In this document: piece after piece, positions 1 to 9,008 of the stretch
Layout: the number at the start of each line of letters is the position of its first letter
Position numbering within the stretch: position 1 is the first letter of the stretch
Source: Folioceros fuciformis
Lineage: Eukaryota > Anthocerotophyta > Anthocerotopsida > Anthocerotales
Reading direction: 5' to 3'
DNA length: 22,217 nucleotides
Assembly: GCA_049999805.1 (NCBI GenBank)
Contig: JBNGIO010004083.1
Span: 1-22,217, forward strand
Notes under the pieces: model-generated
Database searches by the model: none
The model's input: only the letters and a program-made list of their open reading frames with translations
What the model was told of the DNA's origin: nothing
Program-made: the position numbers and the translations under genes

Positions 1-527
1 AGGCGAGCACAAGAAGGGGGCCTACTGAAACATGTACAGCATGTTGTAGATATTGTTGGGTGTATCAACAATGAATGTCGGTCGTAGTGTAGTGGTTGGG
101 GTGTCATGATGTACATACCTGTGGAAGTGCCAGTTCCTCGCACTTGCAGAATCCACAGGCGGTTTGATGAACCAGAGTCACGTGGTCGTCTGAATCTTTG
201 AAAACTGGATCCTAGCCGAGGACGTTCTTTATGTCTGAGTCACAGTAGTAACGGGCTTAAACATCAAAGCACGTTGGATGCTTTTCACCACAAGATGACT
301 ACGAGTTGAATTGGAATTTGTCTATGGCTGTATAGGTTCACAGAACATAATTAGCATGAATACAGTGCCTTATGGTGTAAGAAACTAGTCTACCTCTTTG
401 CTTAAGTCTTGCCCTTGCAGTGGTTTCCAAGCTACTAAATAAAGGTTTGATTTACGAAAGAAAAGCGCGGGTCCAGATGCGGCACGCACCATTCTGGTTT
501 CAATGGAGGATCAAGGTCTTTCAGCCT
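1..527. other. Intergenic, no gene recognised
   Basis: No ORF here has family features. The stretch lies downstream of the minus-strand PPR gene. Its last ~50 bp, read on the minus strand, are the untranslated continuation of that gene's E+ region past the stop at 528-530. A pyrimidine-rich run ending in a CAG near 418-420 looks like a splice acceptor on the plus strand, but no exon can be supported behind it. Confidence 0.5.
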
Positions 528-2753
528 TCAAAAGGCACTTCCACTCGTGGGACTCTGTGCATCCCCACACACAAAAGTATGCACACCCCCATCCATGTCT
601 GCCCACCAGCTCTGGCCCGGTCGCTTCCATGCCCCGATTCTTTTCCTACTCACCTGCATCTGCTGTGCCTCCTCCCACATCTGGGCACCAGAGTATATGT
701 TGGACATCGACACATATGCTGAAGCATCTCTTTCGTCTAGCTTCAGTGCCTCTAGAAAAGCATGTCGACCCACTTCCACGTTGCCCCATTTCTGACAAGC
801 TCCCAGAAGAGTGTGCCAAACTGCATCGTGAGGCTGCACAGGCATGGTCCTAACCAACGCCAGAGCCCCGTCAAGTTGGCCTGCACGGCCTAGGAGATCC
901 GCCATGCACGAGTAGTGCTCCGTGGTGGGAGCGATGCCATAGTGTCTGCTCATGGACTCAAAGTACTCCCACCCTTGCTTCACTAGACCTGCATGACTGC
1001 ATACTTTTAGCACGCTAAGGAACGTGATGCCGTCTGGCAGTATACCATCCTCCGTCATCTTGCAAACCAGGCTGAAGACCACGTCACTGTCTCCTTCTTG
1101 GGTGTATCCTGCGGTCAGGGCATTCCAGGTGACGATGTTTCGTTCAGGCAGTGCATCAAATACCTGCTGGGCATCAACCATGCTCCCGGACTTCGCATAC
1201 ATGTTGATCAAACTATTGGCTACAATCACATCGGCTTGAAGCCCTAGTTGTTCGATCTGCGCATGCACCTGTCTTCCCACCTGCAAAGCCGCCACATTTG
1301 CACACGCCTGCAGGAGGCACACGAATGTCACAGAAGTAGGTGTAACGATGCCATCTGCAAGCATAGCGTTGTACAGTTGAAGGGCCCCCTGACCCATGCC
1401 CTGCTGGGAGTATGCCGCTATCATGGCATTCCAAGTCACCACATTTTTGTGAGCAAGTTCATCAAAGACACCCCGAGCATCCTCCAGGCTGCCACACTTT
1501 GCATACATATTTACCAGGCTGCAACCTACAATCACATCTTCCTGGAGTCCTCGTTCTCCCATCTGCGCATGAAGTTCCTTCCCCTTCTCCAAAGCCGAGG
1601 GACCTACACTTGCACATGCCTGCATCAGGCACACGAATGTCACGCAATCGGGGGCAGCCATGCCTTCTTGTTGCATGCAACTGTGTAGACCCAGCGCTTC
1701 CTGACCCATACCCAGCTGACAGTATCCTGCTATCAGAGCCGTCCACGAAACAACATCTTTTCCACTAAGTCCTGCAAACACTCTGTGAGCATCCTCTATG
1801 CTGCCACACTTGACATACATGTATATCAAATTGTTGCCTACAGTCACGTGAGCTTCCAGCCCTCGTTCTCTGATCTGAGCATGAAGGAGCCTCCCTTTCT
1901 CCAAAGCGGGCGTCCCCACACTTGCACATGCTTGCAGGAGACACACAAACGTCACAGAATCGGGTGCAACCAACCCTTCATTCTGCATAGCACAATACAG
2001 ATGAAGGGCCTCCCGACCCATGCCCTGCTGAGAATACCCTTTTATCAGAGAGGTCCATGTCACCACATCCTTTCCATCAAGCCCGTTGAACACCCTCTGA
2101 GCTTGTCCCAAATTGCCACACCTTCCATACATATCCACCAAGCAGTTACAAACAAACAAATCAGGCTTAATGCCACTGGCCAACACATCAGCATGCACCA
2201 GCTGGCCACCTTTCAAGTCTGCTTCCCTAGCACATGCCTGTAGGGCTACCACAAACACATGACCATCTGGCTTCACTCCTGACTTGCGCATTCGATGGTA
2301 CAGTTTTATGGCCTGCTTAGCTTGTCCATGTTTGACATACGCTGAAAGTATAGAGGACCACGTAAAGGCATCTGGTTTGGGCATGACGGAGAACAGATCC
2401 ACCACTTCCTGCAGTCTGGCATGACAAGAGTACAGTCGCAGAATTTGATTGCACAAGAACGTGTCCGACTCATACCCCTCCTTGACGGTGAGGGCATGAA
2501 TCCGGCGACCCAGCACCAGATCCTGTTTATCCACAGTTCTTTTCAGGACAGTGGAAAAGAGAGATGTGGGAACAGGACAGTCTGCCTGCACCAAAACTCC
2601 CAGGGCATCGACAGCCTCGGCGAGCTGTCCTTGCTGACATAGTATCCTCACGGTCTCGGATGTCATACCTCTTTCGTATCCTGCCTGCCTGTGAGGGACA
2701 GGACCATCCGGCAAGTTCCAGGTGCATCTAGTGCCAGGACTGGCCAGCTGCAT
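528..2753 (-). CDS. PLS-class PPR protein, E-type, truncated in E+ (PPR-A)
   Basis: Predicted organelle RNA-binding protein of the PLS PPR subfamily, the class that selects cytidines for C-to-U editing in plastids or mitochondria. The 741-aa model starts at the first ATG of the open frame (2753-2751). A run of P, L and S motifs is visible, with units of about 104 residues marked by WSSIL, WTSLI, WTALI, WNAMI and WNALT, each followed by an LLQACA/LMQACA L motif and an NxLxxMYxKCG S motif. A terminal block HYSCMADLLGRAGQL leads into E1 (near residue 642), E2 (near 676) and an E+ start with PGQSWW (near 712). The frame then ends at TGA (528-530). The neighbour PPR-B shows the same C-terminus continuing, and PPR-A nucleotides beyond the stop still encode an RLKDL..LKPE relative of it, so a nonsense change cut the E+ end. 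There is no DYW deaminase domain. It may be functional, weakened or a decaying copy. The target is unknown. Confidence 0.85.
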   Translation of the reverse strand: MQLASPGTRCTWNLPDGPVPHRQAGYERGMTSETVRILCQQGQLAEAVDALGVLVQADCPVPTSLFSTVLKRTVDKQDLVLGRRIHALTVKEGYESDTFLCNQILRLYSCHARLQEVVDLFSVMPKPDAFTWSSILSAYVKHGQAKQAIKLYHRMRKSGVKPDGHVFVVALQACAREADLKGGQLVHADVLASGIKPDLFVCNCLVDMYGRCGNLGQAQRVFNGLDGKDVVTWTSLIKGYSQQGMGREALHLYCAMQNEGLVAPDSVTFVCLLQACASVGTPALEKGRLLHAQIRERGLEAHVTVGNNLIYMYVKCGSIEDAHRVFAGLSGKDVVSWTALIAGYCQLGMGQEALGLHSCMQQEGMAAPDCVTFVCLMQACASVGPSALEKGKELHAQMGERGLQEDVIVGCSLVNMYAKCGSLEDARGVFDELAHKNVVTWNAMIAAYSQQGMGQGALQLYNAMLADGIVTPTSVTFVCLLQACANVAALQVGRQVHAQIEQLGLQADVIVANSLINMYAKSGSMVDAQQVFDALPERNIVTWNALTAGYTQEGDSDVVFSLVCKMTEDGILPDGITFLSVLKVCSHAGLVKQGWEYFESMSRHYGIAPTTEHYSCMADLLGRAGQLDGALALVRTMPVQPHDAVWHTLLGACQKWGNVEVGRHAFLEALKLDERDASAYVSMSNIYSGAQMWEEAQQMQVSRKRIGAWKRPGQSWWADMDGGVHTFVCGDAQSPTSGSAF
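1130..2060 (-). repeat. Internal tandem array of ~312-bp PLS units in PPR-A
   Basis: Successive units of 104, 104 and 102 codons repeat at DNA as well as protein level, for example tttgtgtgcctcctgca-like segments recurring each unit on the coding strand. These near-identical units are the likely substrate for unit gain or loss relative to PPR-B. Confidence 0.75.
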
Positions 2754-2990
2754 GCTCAGAACCTCCACCCAAGAACGAGAACTCCCCTTCTGTTGCCTGT
2801 TATCCTGTCTCCACACAACATGCGCTCTTGTTCCGCTGCAGCTTCCTGCGTGAGCGTTTGAGGCCAGGTGAGTGCAAGTTCGTTCTAGAGTGTGTGCCAA
2901 TCCACCAGATGATGGAATGGCTAAGGGGCCATGTTGGACCCTGCGTGAATCTCTTTTTTGTCGAGGCGCGAGAGTGTGGTGCGTGAGCAC
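2754..2990 (-). other. Open 5' extension of PPR-A without ATG
   Basis: The PPR-A frame stays open for 79 codons upstream of its first ATG, back to a GTG at 2990-2988. The extension is Arg/Ser/His-rich and could be part of a transit peptide if an upstream exon supplied an ATG, or simply 5' leader. A four-codon out-of-frame uORF (ATG at 2932-2930, stop at 2923-2921) lies in it. The coding start is therefore uncertain. Confidence 0.4.
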
Positions 2991-3116
2991 TAGACCACTC
3001 CACCAGCTAAAGAGTGAGCAGACCAGTACGCCGTTGGAAGCTAAGGTCCATGAGTATCTGGTGTTGGGTTTGCGAAGGAAGGGGCTTTCGGGGCTCGGTT
3101 TCTGCTCCCGCCAATC
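2754..3116. promoter_or_regulatory. Shared divergent promoter region of the PPR pair
   Basis: These 363 bp separate the two PPR ATGs, which face away from each other, so the promoters must lie here or overlap the 5' ends. No convincing TATA box is seen. A CCAAT-like element (gtgccaatcc) is present near 2893-2902. The regulatory role is inferred from gene orientation only. Confidence 0.5.
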
Positions 3117-5834
3117 ATGGTTTACGGGAGCGTTGCACTTGAGTCATGGAGAGGGCGTCAGGAGCACTTGACTATCCAAGGATTTCCTGGGTTAGCAGTT
3201 CTCGTAGGACGACCTTGTTGCATCAGCCTTGCAAGGAAGGCAGTTCCTCCCGGAGAATGTCTCGCTGTCAGTGATTCTGACCCTGGCAGGCCGGCAGGAC
3301 ACGAATGGGGCGTGACTGCTGAGACAGTGTGCAACCTTTGTCAGCAGGGGCAACTCACGGATGCCGTGGAGGCTCTAGATGTTCTGGCGCACACAGAAAT
3401 CTGTGTTTCCCAGTCTCTCTTTTATGCTGTTCTGAAAGCTTGTGTGGTTAAAAAGGATCTTGTTCTGGGTCGCCGTGTTCATGCTCTCACCGTGAAAACG
3501 GGGTATGAGTCAGACACGTTCCTGTGCAACCACATCCTGCGAATGTATTCTTCTCATGGGCGCTTGCAGGAAGCGATGGATGTGTTCACCAAGGTTGTCA
3601 AACCAGATGCCTTTATGTGGTCTTCAATTATTTCTGCCCATGTTAGGCAAGGAGAACCTAAGCAGGCAGTAGAACTGTATCATCAGATGGTCAGGTCAGG
3701 CGTGAAGCCAGATTGCCATGTGTTTGTAGCTGCTCTCCAGGCTTGCGCAAAGGGAGCAGACTTGGAAAGTGGGCAGCAGGTGCATGCTGATGTACTGACC
3801 AGTAAGATCGAGCCTGATTTGTTTGTTTGCAATAGCTTGGTGGACATGTATGCAAAGTGTGGTAGCATGAAAGAAGCTCGAAAACTGTTCGACGGACTTC
3901 GTCACAAAGATGTCGTGACGTGGAATGCTCTGATTACAGGGTATGCCCAGCAGGGCATGAGTCATGACGCCCTTGATCTGTACAGTGCTATGTCCAAAGA
4001 AGGCAACACCCCACCCAATTCTGTGACATTCGTGTGCCTCCTGCAAGCATGTGCAAGTCTGGGTACATCTGCTTTGGAGAAGGGGAAGCAGCTTCATGCA
4101 CAGATTGAAGCACAAGGACGTGAAGTTAATGTGATTGTTGGCAACAACTTGATAAACATGTACACTAAGTGTGGCAGCCTACAGGACGCTTGGAGCGTGT
4201 TCCAATCACTCCGACAGAAAGACCTGGTCACCTGGACTGCTCTGATCGCTGGATATTCCCGGCAGGGCATGGGTCGTGAAGCTCTCCATCTGTACAGTGC
4301 CATGCAGCAGCAAGGAATTGCTGCACCAGATGCTGTGACATTTGTGTGCCTCCTGCAGGCATGTGCAAGTGTGGGTGTCTTTGCATTGGAGGCGGGGAAG
4401 CAGCTCCATGCGCAGATTCGAGAAGTAGGCCTGGAAGCCGACGTGACGGTGTGTAACAATTTAATAAACATGTACGCAAAGTGTGGCAGCCTGCACCATG
4501 CTCAGAATGTGTTTGACGGTCTGAGTGAAAAAGATGTGGTCTCATGGACTGCTCTAATTGCGGGATATTCCCAGGAGGGCATGAATCAGGAAGCCCTTCA
4601 TCTTTACAGTGCTATGCAAGAAGAAGGCGTCGCTGCACCCAATTCGGTGACATTCATTTGTCTACTGCAGGCATGTGCAATTGTGGGCCCCCCAGCTTTG
4701 GAGTCAGGGAAACAGTTGCATGCACAGATTAGAGAACGAGCACTTCATGGCGACGATGTCATGGCTTCCAGCCTTGTAAAGATGTATGCAAGGTGTGGCA
4801 GTTTACAGGATGCTCAGAACGTGTTCGACGGAATTCAAGAAAGAGATGTCACTGTGTGGAATGCCATGATTGCCGGATATTCCCAACAGGGCATGGACCA
4901 GGAAGCCCTTTGCCTCTTCAGGGCCATGGAACAACAAGGCGTTACTGCGCCCAATGCTGTAACATTTACTTGCCTCCTGCAAGCATGTGCGAGTGTGGCA
5001 GCTTTGCACGACGGGCGACAGCTTCATGCCCATATCAAAGAGCTGGGGCTTGAAGCTAATGTGGTCGTAGCCACCAGTTTGATGAACATGTACTCAAAGT
5101 CGGGGAGCATGGGTGATGCACAGCAGGTGTTTGATTCCTTGCCAGAACGAGACGAGGTTGCCTGGAATGCATTGATTGCAGGATATGCAAGACAAGGAGA
5201 CTGTGACGTGGTCTTGAACTTGGTTCAGGGAATGACACAGGAAGGCTGGCATCCAAACGCCGTCACATTTCTCAGTGTATTGGCAGTATGCAGTCACGCA
5301 GGTCTGGTAAGCAAAGGGCAAGAATACTTCAAGGCTATGACCAGAGACTATGGCATCACTCCCACAGCAGAGCACTACTCGTGCATGGTAGATCTCCTGG
5401 GTCGGGCCGGCCAACTTGACGACGCACTGGTTTTGGTAAGGGCGATGCCTGTACAGCCTCATGAAGCAGTGTGGCACGCTCTGTTGGGGGCTTGTCAAAA
5501 GTGGAGCAACGTGGTGGTGGGACGGTATGCCTTTGATGAAGCTGTGAAGCTGGATGAGAAAGATCCGTCAGCCTATGTATCGATGTTGAATATATATACC
5601 GATGCTCATATGTGGGAGGAGGCAGAGGAGATGCAGCTGAGGAGAACTTCCATCGGGGCATGGAAGCAGCCGGGCCAGAGCTGGTGGACAGACATGGATG
5701 GAGTGGTGCATACATTTTTGGTAGGGGACACAAAGCATATCAAGAGCGAAGAAATGTACGGGAGGTTGCAAGAGCTCCTTCCCAAGATGAAGACGGAAGG
5801 TTACCATAGGCATGTCTGGTCCAGCTGCGAGTAG
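3117..5834 (+). CDS. PLS-class PPR protein, E+-type (PPR-B)
   Basis: A 905-aa predicted organelle RNA-binding protein, probably a C-to-U editing specificity factor. The ATG at 3117 is the only in-frame Met before the PPR array (the next is residue 144), so the start is well set unless an upstream exon exists. Residues 1-65 are variable, with Arg and Ser, fitting a transit peptide. From about 100 to 750 there are P-L-S triplets, with P motifs at WSSII (169), WNALI (269), WTALI (373), WTALI (477), WNAMI (581) and WNALI (684), four of them spaced exactly 104 residues. HYSCMVDLLGRAGQL (near 753) starts the last S motif, E1 begins near 782, E2 near 817, and E+ runs from PGQSWW to SEEMYGRLQELLPKMKTEGY. 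The protein stops eleven residues later without a DYW domain, so editing would need a DYW protein in trans. It is a paralogue of the divergent PPR-A with one more unit. Confidence 0.9.
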   Translation: MVYGSVALESWRGRQEHLTIQGFPGLAVLVGRPCCISLARKAVPPGECLAVSDSDPGRPAGHEWGVTAETVCNLCQQGQLTDAVEALDVLAHTEICVSQSLFYAVLKACVVKKDLVLGRRVHALTVKTGYESDTFLCNHILRMYSSHGRLQEAMDVFTKVVKPDAFMWSSIISAHVRQGEPKQAVELYHQMVRSGVKPDCHVFVAALQACAKGADLESGQQVHADVLTSKIEPDLFVCNSLVDMYAKCGSMKEARKLFDGLRHKDVVTWNALITGYAQQGMSHDALDLYSAMSKEGNTPPNSVTFVCLLQACASLGTSALEKGKQLHAQIEAQGREVNVIVGNNLINMYTKCGSLQDAWSVFQSLRQKDLVTWTALIAGYSRQGMGREALHLYSAMQQQGIAAPDAVTFVCLLQACASVGVFALEAGKQLHAQIREVGLEADVTVCNNLINMYAKCGSLHHAQNVFDGLSEKDVVSWTALIAGYSQEGMNQEALHLYSAMQEEGVAAPNSVTFICLLQACAIVGPPALESGKQLHAQIRERALHGDDVMASSLVKMYARCGSLQDAQNVFDGIQERDVTVWNAMIAGYSQQGMDQEALCLFRAMEQQGVTAPNAVTFTCLLQACASVAALHDGRQLHAHIKELGLEANVVVATSLMNMYSKSGSMGDAQQVFDSLPERDEVAWNALIAGYARQGDCDVVLNLVQGMTQEGWHPNAVTFLSVLAVCSHAGLVSKGQEYFKAMTRDYGITPTAEHYSCMVDLLGRAGQLDDALVLVRAMPVQPHEAVWHALLGACQKWSNVVVGRYAFDEAVKLDEKDPSAYVSMLNIYTDAHMWEEAEEMQLRRTSIGAWKQPGQSWWTDMDGVVHTFLVGDTKHIKSEEMYGRLQELLPKMKTEGYHRHVWSSCE
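3918..5160 (+). repeat. Internal tandem array of ~312-bp PLS units in PPR-B
   Basis: Four units start at codons 268, 372, 476 and 580, exactly 104 codons apart, and the next follows after 102. DNA similarity is high: cctcctgcaagcatgtgcaag and ggggaagcagct segments recur in each unit. PPR-A has one unit fewer, consistent with unequal exchange. Confidence 0.8.
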
Positions 5835-6759
5835 CCGAATCTCTTCCACCAAAGCACACGGTATGGACTCGCTATGAGCATCCTCAACTGGCTCTGCCAC
5901 TTCTATCCTCTCTCGAGGTTAATGCTCGCAGTCTTACTCCTCACCTCTCCTCCATCGAGGCGGCACACGATACATGACAAAGGCATCACTTAAAAACTGG
6001 ATCCAGGTCGCCCTCTGGCTGACACGCATTTTCTTCACCCGATCTTGATTATGCTGAGAGCAAACGAGCCTCAAATCTTCTAAACCATGAACACCTCTCA
6101 GCAATCTTCTACCTTGACGATGCACACCACACGATCATCGAGACGCCTCCTGCACCCAGGATACAGACCTTCAAGTGAACCCCGGTGCAAATTCCACTAC
6201 TACAATCCGCTTGCCAGGTACATCACCTGGTCTTGTTGTCTGAACCACCGTAACAAGCAACCGGCATGCGGCCAAGGCAACTCTCCAGCCTCAGCGTCAC
6301 TCCTCTAGATGAACTGTGGTCTTTCTTTCGGCCTGCCTCACCTCTGCCAGTGAAGATCTCGGGACGCGAGAACATGCCGACATTTAGCTCAGCGATAGCT
6401 TGCGACAAGCGCGCCCGGTCGCAAAACCTCGTGGCATGCCAGGGTAACTGTTAAAGTGACCAGCCAGAGAGCAGAAGACTAGTTAAACCAACGGTGGAAG
6501 GGCTACGACTTGGAGGTCCTATGCAACACGTTGAGCTTGTGTGTGCAAGGGAGTTGGCATTCCGTCGTTGCAGCATAGATCTGGTGACTTGAAGGAGCGA
6601 TTTGCCACGGCAGCATCTTGTACTATGGGACGGTTCTCAGCAGGGTAGTACGGGCTCAGGGCGGGCAAAGGTTGGACGACGGCTGGCGGGGAGCGAGCCG
6701 GTGTTGGCGATCGGGCAGGGTTTAGTAGGCGCGCTGTCAGTCGTCCCAGCTTGCCTAGG
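5835..6759. other. Intergenic between PPR-B and the NicO-like gene
   Basis: This stretch of 925 bp holds PPR-B 3' flank and the presumed promoter and leader of the next gene. Short ORFs on both strands show no family features. The frame upstream of the ATG at 6760 is open for some distance but contains no ATG. No TATA box, RNA gene or repeat was recognised. Confidence 0.5.
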
Positions 6760-7766
6760 ATGGCAGCATTTACAGGAAGGGATCTTTCCACCATGGGCGG
6801 GATTGCCACGGTCTCAGTGCTGCACTCCTTCATCCCTACCCACTGGCTACCATTTTCCATCGTTGGACGTGCACAGAAGTGGTCGATTTCGCAAACTCTG
6901 CTCGTCAGTAAGTGTCTAGCTTCTGTGCAAGGGATGGTGATGCTAGGGCTGCTGTGCCTTGGGATGCAGAAGGCTGTTTTGCTGCCCGTGTTACTCGTGT
7001 GTGTGGCAATTGATGCCGTCATTTTGCTTGTGCGGCTGAGAGTCGCTGAGCGCCTGGATGCAGTTTGCTTTGGAGCGGTGTGTCGTGGGTTTGTAGGTTA
7101 CTGAGGGGTTAATAGTGTGATATCTTCATCGTTCTTTCTTGCTTCTGACAAGTTTTGGTTTTATCCCTCACCTCAGCTGCCTCCGGAGCGGTGTGCCATG
7201 TTCTGTCGACATCTTTGCTTGGTCTGACAGCAATTACCATGGCCAATACTATTGCTGGTGAAGAAAAGGTTCATGCACTTGCCTCTGGTCTTCTCGTATT
7301 ACTGGGAGCCAGCTACATCTTGCTCTTCCTCTTCGGAAAAGGAGGGCATGGTCATGCCCACAATCACTCTATGGAGAAAATGGCCGTGGCCGGACTTATT
7401 CTCGTACCAACACTGTCCCCGTGTGCCACAACTTTGCCTGTGTTTCTGGCTGTTGGCAATGCATCACGTGGAGTGCTTCTTCTAGCAATGGGGGTACTCC
7501 TGATCAGCACCCTTTCAGTGATGCTCACATTGGTTGCCCTATCCTTTTATGGAGCAGCTCAGTTGAAATTTCATTGGATCGAGAGGTATGACAAGGTTCT
7601 CGTGGGAAGTGTGCTTGTGCTGGTCGGGGTACTCACATTCTTGTTCCACGACCATGACCATGACCATGAAGGGGAGGTCGGTAGTCACGCCCATGCTCAC
7701 GAAGCTGCCGAGGCTGCCGAGGCTGCTGTGGACCTGGTGCAGCGCAAACTGCTTGGATTTATTTAA
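6760..7766 (+). CDS. NicO/RcnA-like polytopic metal transporter (2 exons)
   Basis: Model: exon 1 at 6760-6907 and exon 2 at 7177-7766, joined across a 269-bp intron (gtaagt donor, cctcag acceptor, phase 1), giving 245 aa. The join restores QTLLVTASGAVCHVLSTSLLG without a frame break. About six membrane segments are visible. Near the start, LHSFIPTHW places His22 and His28 as in the HALEPGH motif of NicO-type Ni/Co transporters and related UreH/TauE-like exporters. A second half-motif, LVPTLSPCATTLPVF (126-140), resembles the GLIPCPAA segment of RcnA-like proteins. A His-rich loop (GHGHAHNH, 107-113) and a His/Asp tail (HDHDHDH, then HAHAH, 207-224) look metal-binding. An Ala/Glu-rich tail follows. 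The first ATG after TTG CCT AGG was taken as start, but the N-terminus is short and an upstream exon is possible. Metal specificity and membrane location cannot be read from the sequence. Confidence 0.72.
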
Positions 7767-7866
7767 AACTTTTTTAGGGGCAGCCCAACTTTCGGCCACC
7801 TATGCTCTTGTGCGCCGGTGCCATCCTGATTTTGCTTTCGAGCAAGGGGCTCATCAGTGGCAACGT

Positions 7867-7877
7867 CCCCCCCCCCC
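7867..7877. repeat. Poly-C homopolymer tract
   Basis: Eleven consecutive C residues lie about 100 bp after the stop codon of the NicO-like gene. The length may be unreliable in the assembly. Confidence 0.8.
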
Positions 7878-8954
7878 GCCTCATACATAAGTGTTCTTCC
7901 ACGACTCGCGGCAGCGTACATTCTGTATGCAGGTGCCTTCATGTGCGGATCTCCGGGAACGTTACTGTCCTTCGACTCTTGTCCATCGAGCCTTTCCCTC
8001 GATCCCGACTTCATTGAACTCCGGAACTCTTGCCATCTGTGCTGCAGCCAGCCCATGTGTGAGAACTGGAAAGTGGCATATGTATCGGCTGGACCAGTTC
8101 GTCTCTTGCAATACATCACTCAGACGAGCTCGTCTCCGGAATATATGTACACATGTATCAAGCCCTGTCATTTCAGAGTGATGTCCGAGGTTTATGTATG
8201 CATGAGATCTGAGCAACTTTGAAGTGCGCGATTTAATAGACACAAAACTTGACTAATGTTACCAGCAGGAATAATTGGTGTAGATGTGCTGTCTTGTTCT
8301 GGCCACACGTGATTCTAACACACTTTTGCCTAACGATAGTGGGCTTACAAAGTGAATCAGTTCCTGCTTTATTGCAGGGCACTTCATTTCCGTCGTCTCG
8401 CGAAGATCGAGGCAAGATCCGAAGCTGACCAACTCAACTGGCACCCAGAAGCCAAGTCAGTGACGTAGTCAACCTTTCATCCCACGGAAAACCAGGGAGG
8501 CTACAGGGTACAACATACACATGTGCGTATCATACAATATATTTTTCTCCTTGGAGACTTTCCACAGGTACCCCAATTGGTCCACGGTAGTACACTGCGT
8601 TCGGTGTGTTCCAGTGTCTTCCTGTTTCCCTTCGACACCACACAATCCAAAGGCTGCCACATTCCTCATACTGTAATGTGAAACCATTCGCGGGAATATA
8701 TGATCCTTCTAATCCGCATGTCAGTTGTGATGTCACTCATCTCTCATTGTGCTACACGCGAGGCTCTTGTCGTGCCCGAATCCATAATGCACCTATCATT
8801 ACTGACGAAAGATGCCCACCCCGCAGAAACGGAACGGGATGGAGCGGAGGCTTCCTTCCCGCACAAGAATTCGTGCACATACAGTAGTTTCTCAGCACAT
8901 TCACTTGGAGTTTGTCCACATTTTTGTATGGGAGTGCTTGCGTTCATCCGCACA

Positions 8955-9008
8955 ACATTGATGGAGTACCTTGGAGCATCCGAGCTACATTGATGGCGTG
9001 CCTTGGAG
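8955..9008. repeat. Two-copy 22-bp direct repeat, period 32
   Basis: Segments at 8955-8976 and 8987-9008 both read acattgatggNgtNccttggag, with two mismatches. No function is apparent. Confidence 0.7.

Noticed and set aside
200-220. Shared aaaactggatcc in both PPR 3' flanks (near 205 and 5995)
   Set aside because: The match is in the same orientation on the plus strand, whereas an inverted duplication needs opposite orientation. It is short enough to be chance.
6519-7022. 167-codon minus-strand ORF over the NicO-like gene
   Set aside because: It is antisense to exon 1 and the intron, with no recognisable domain. The spliced plus-strand protein explains the region better.
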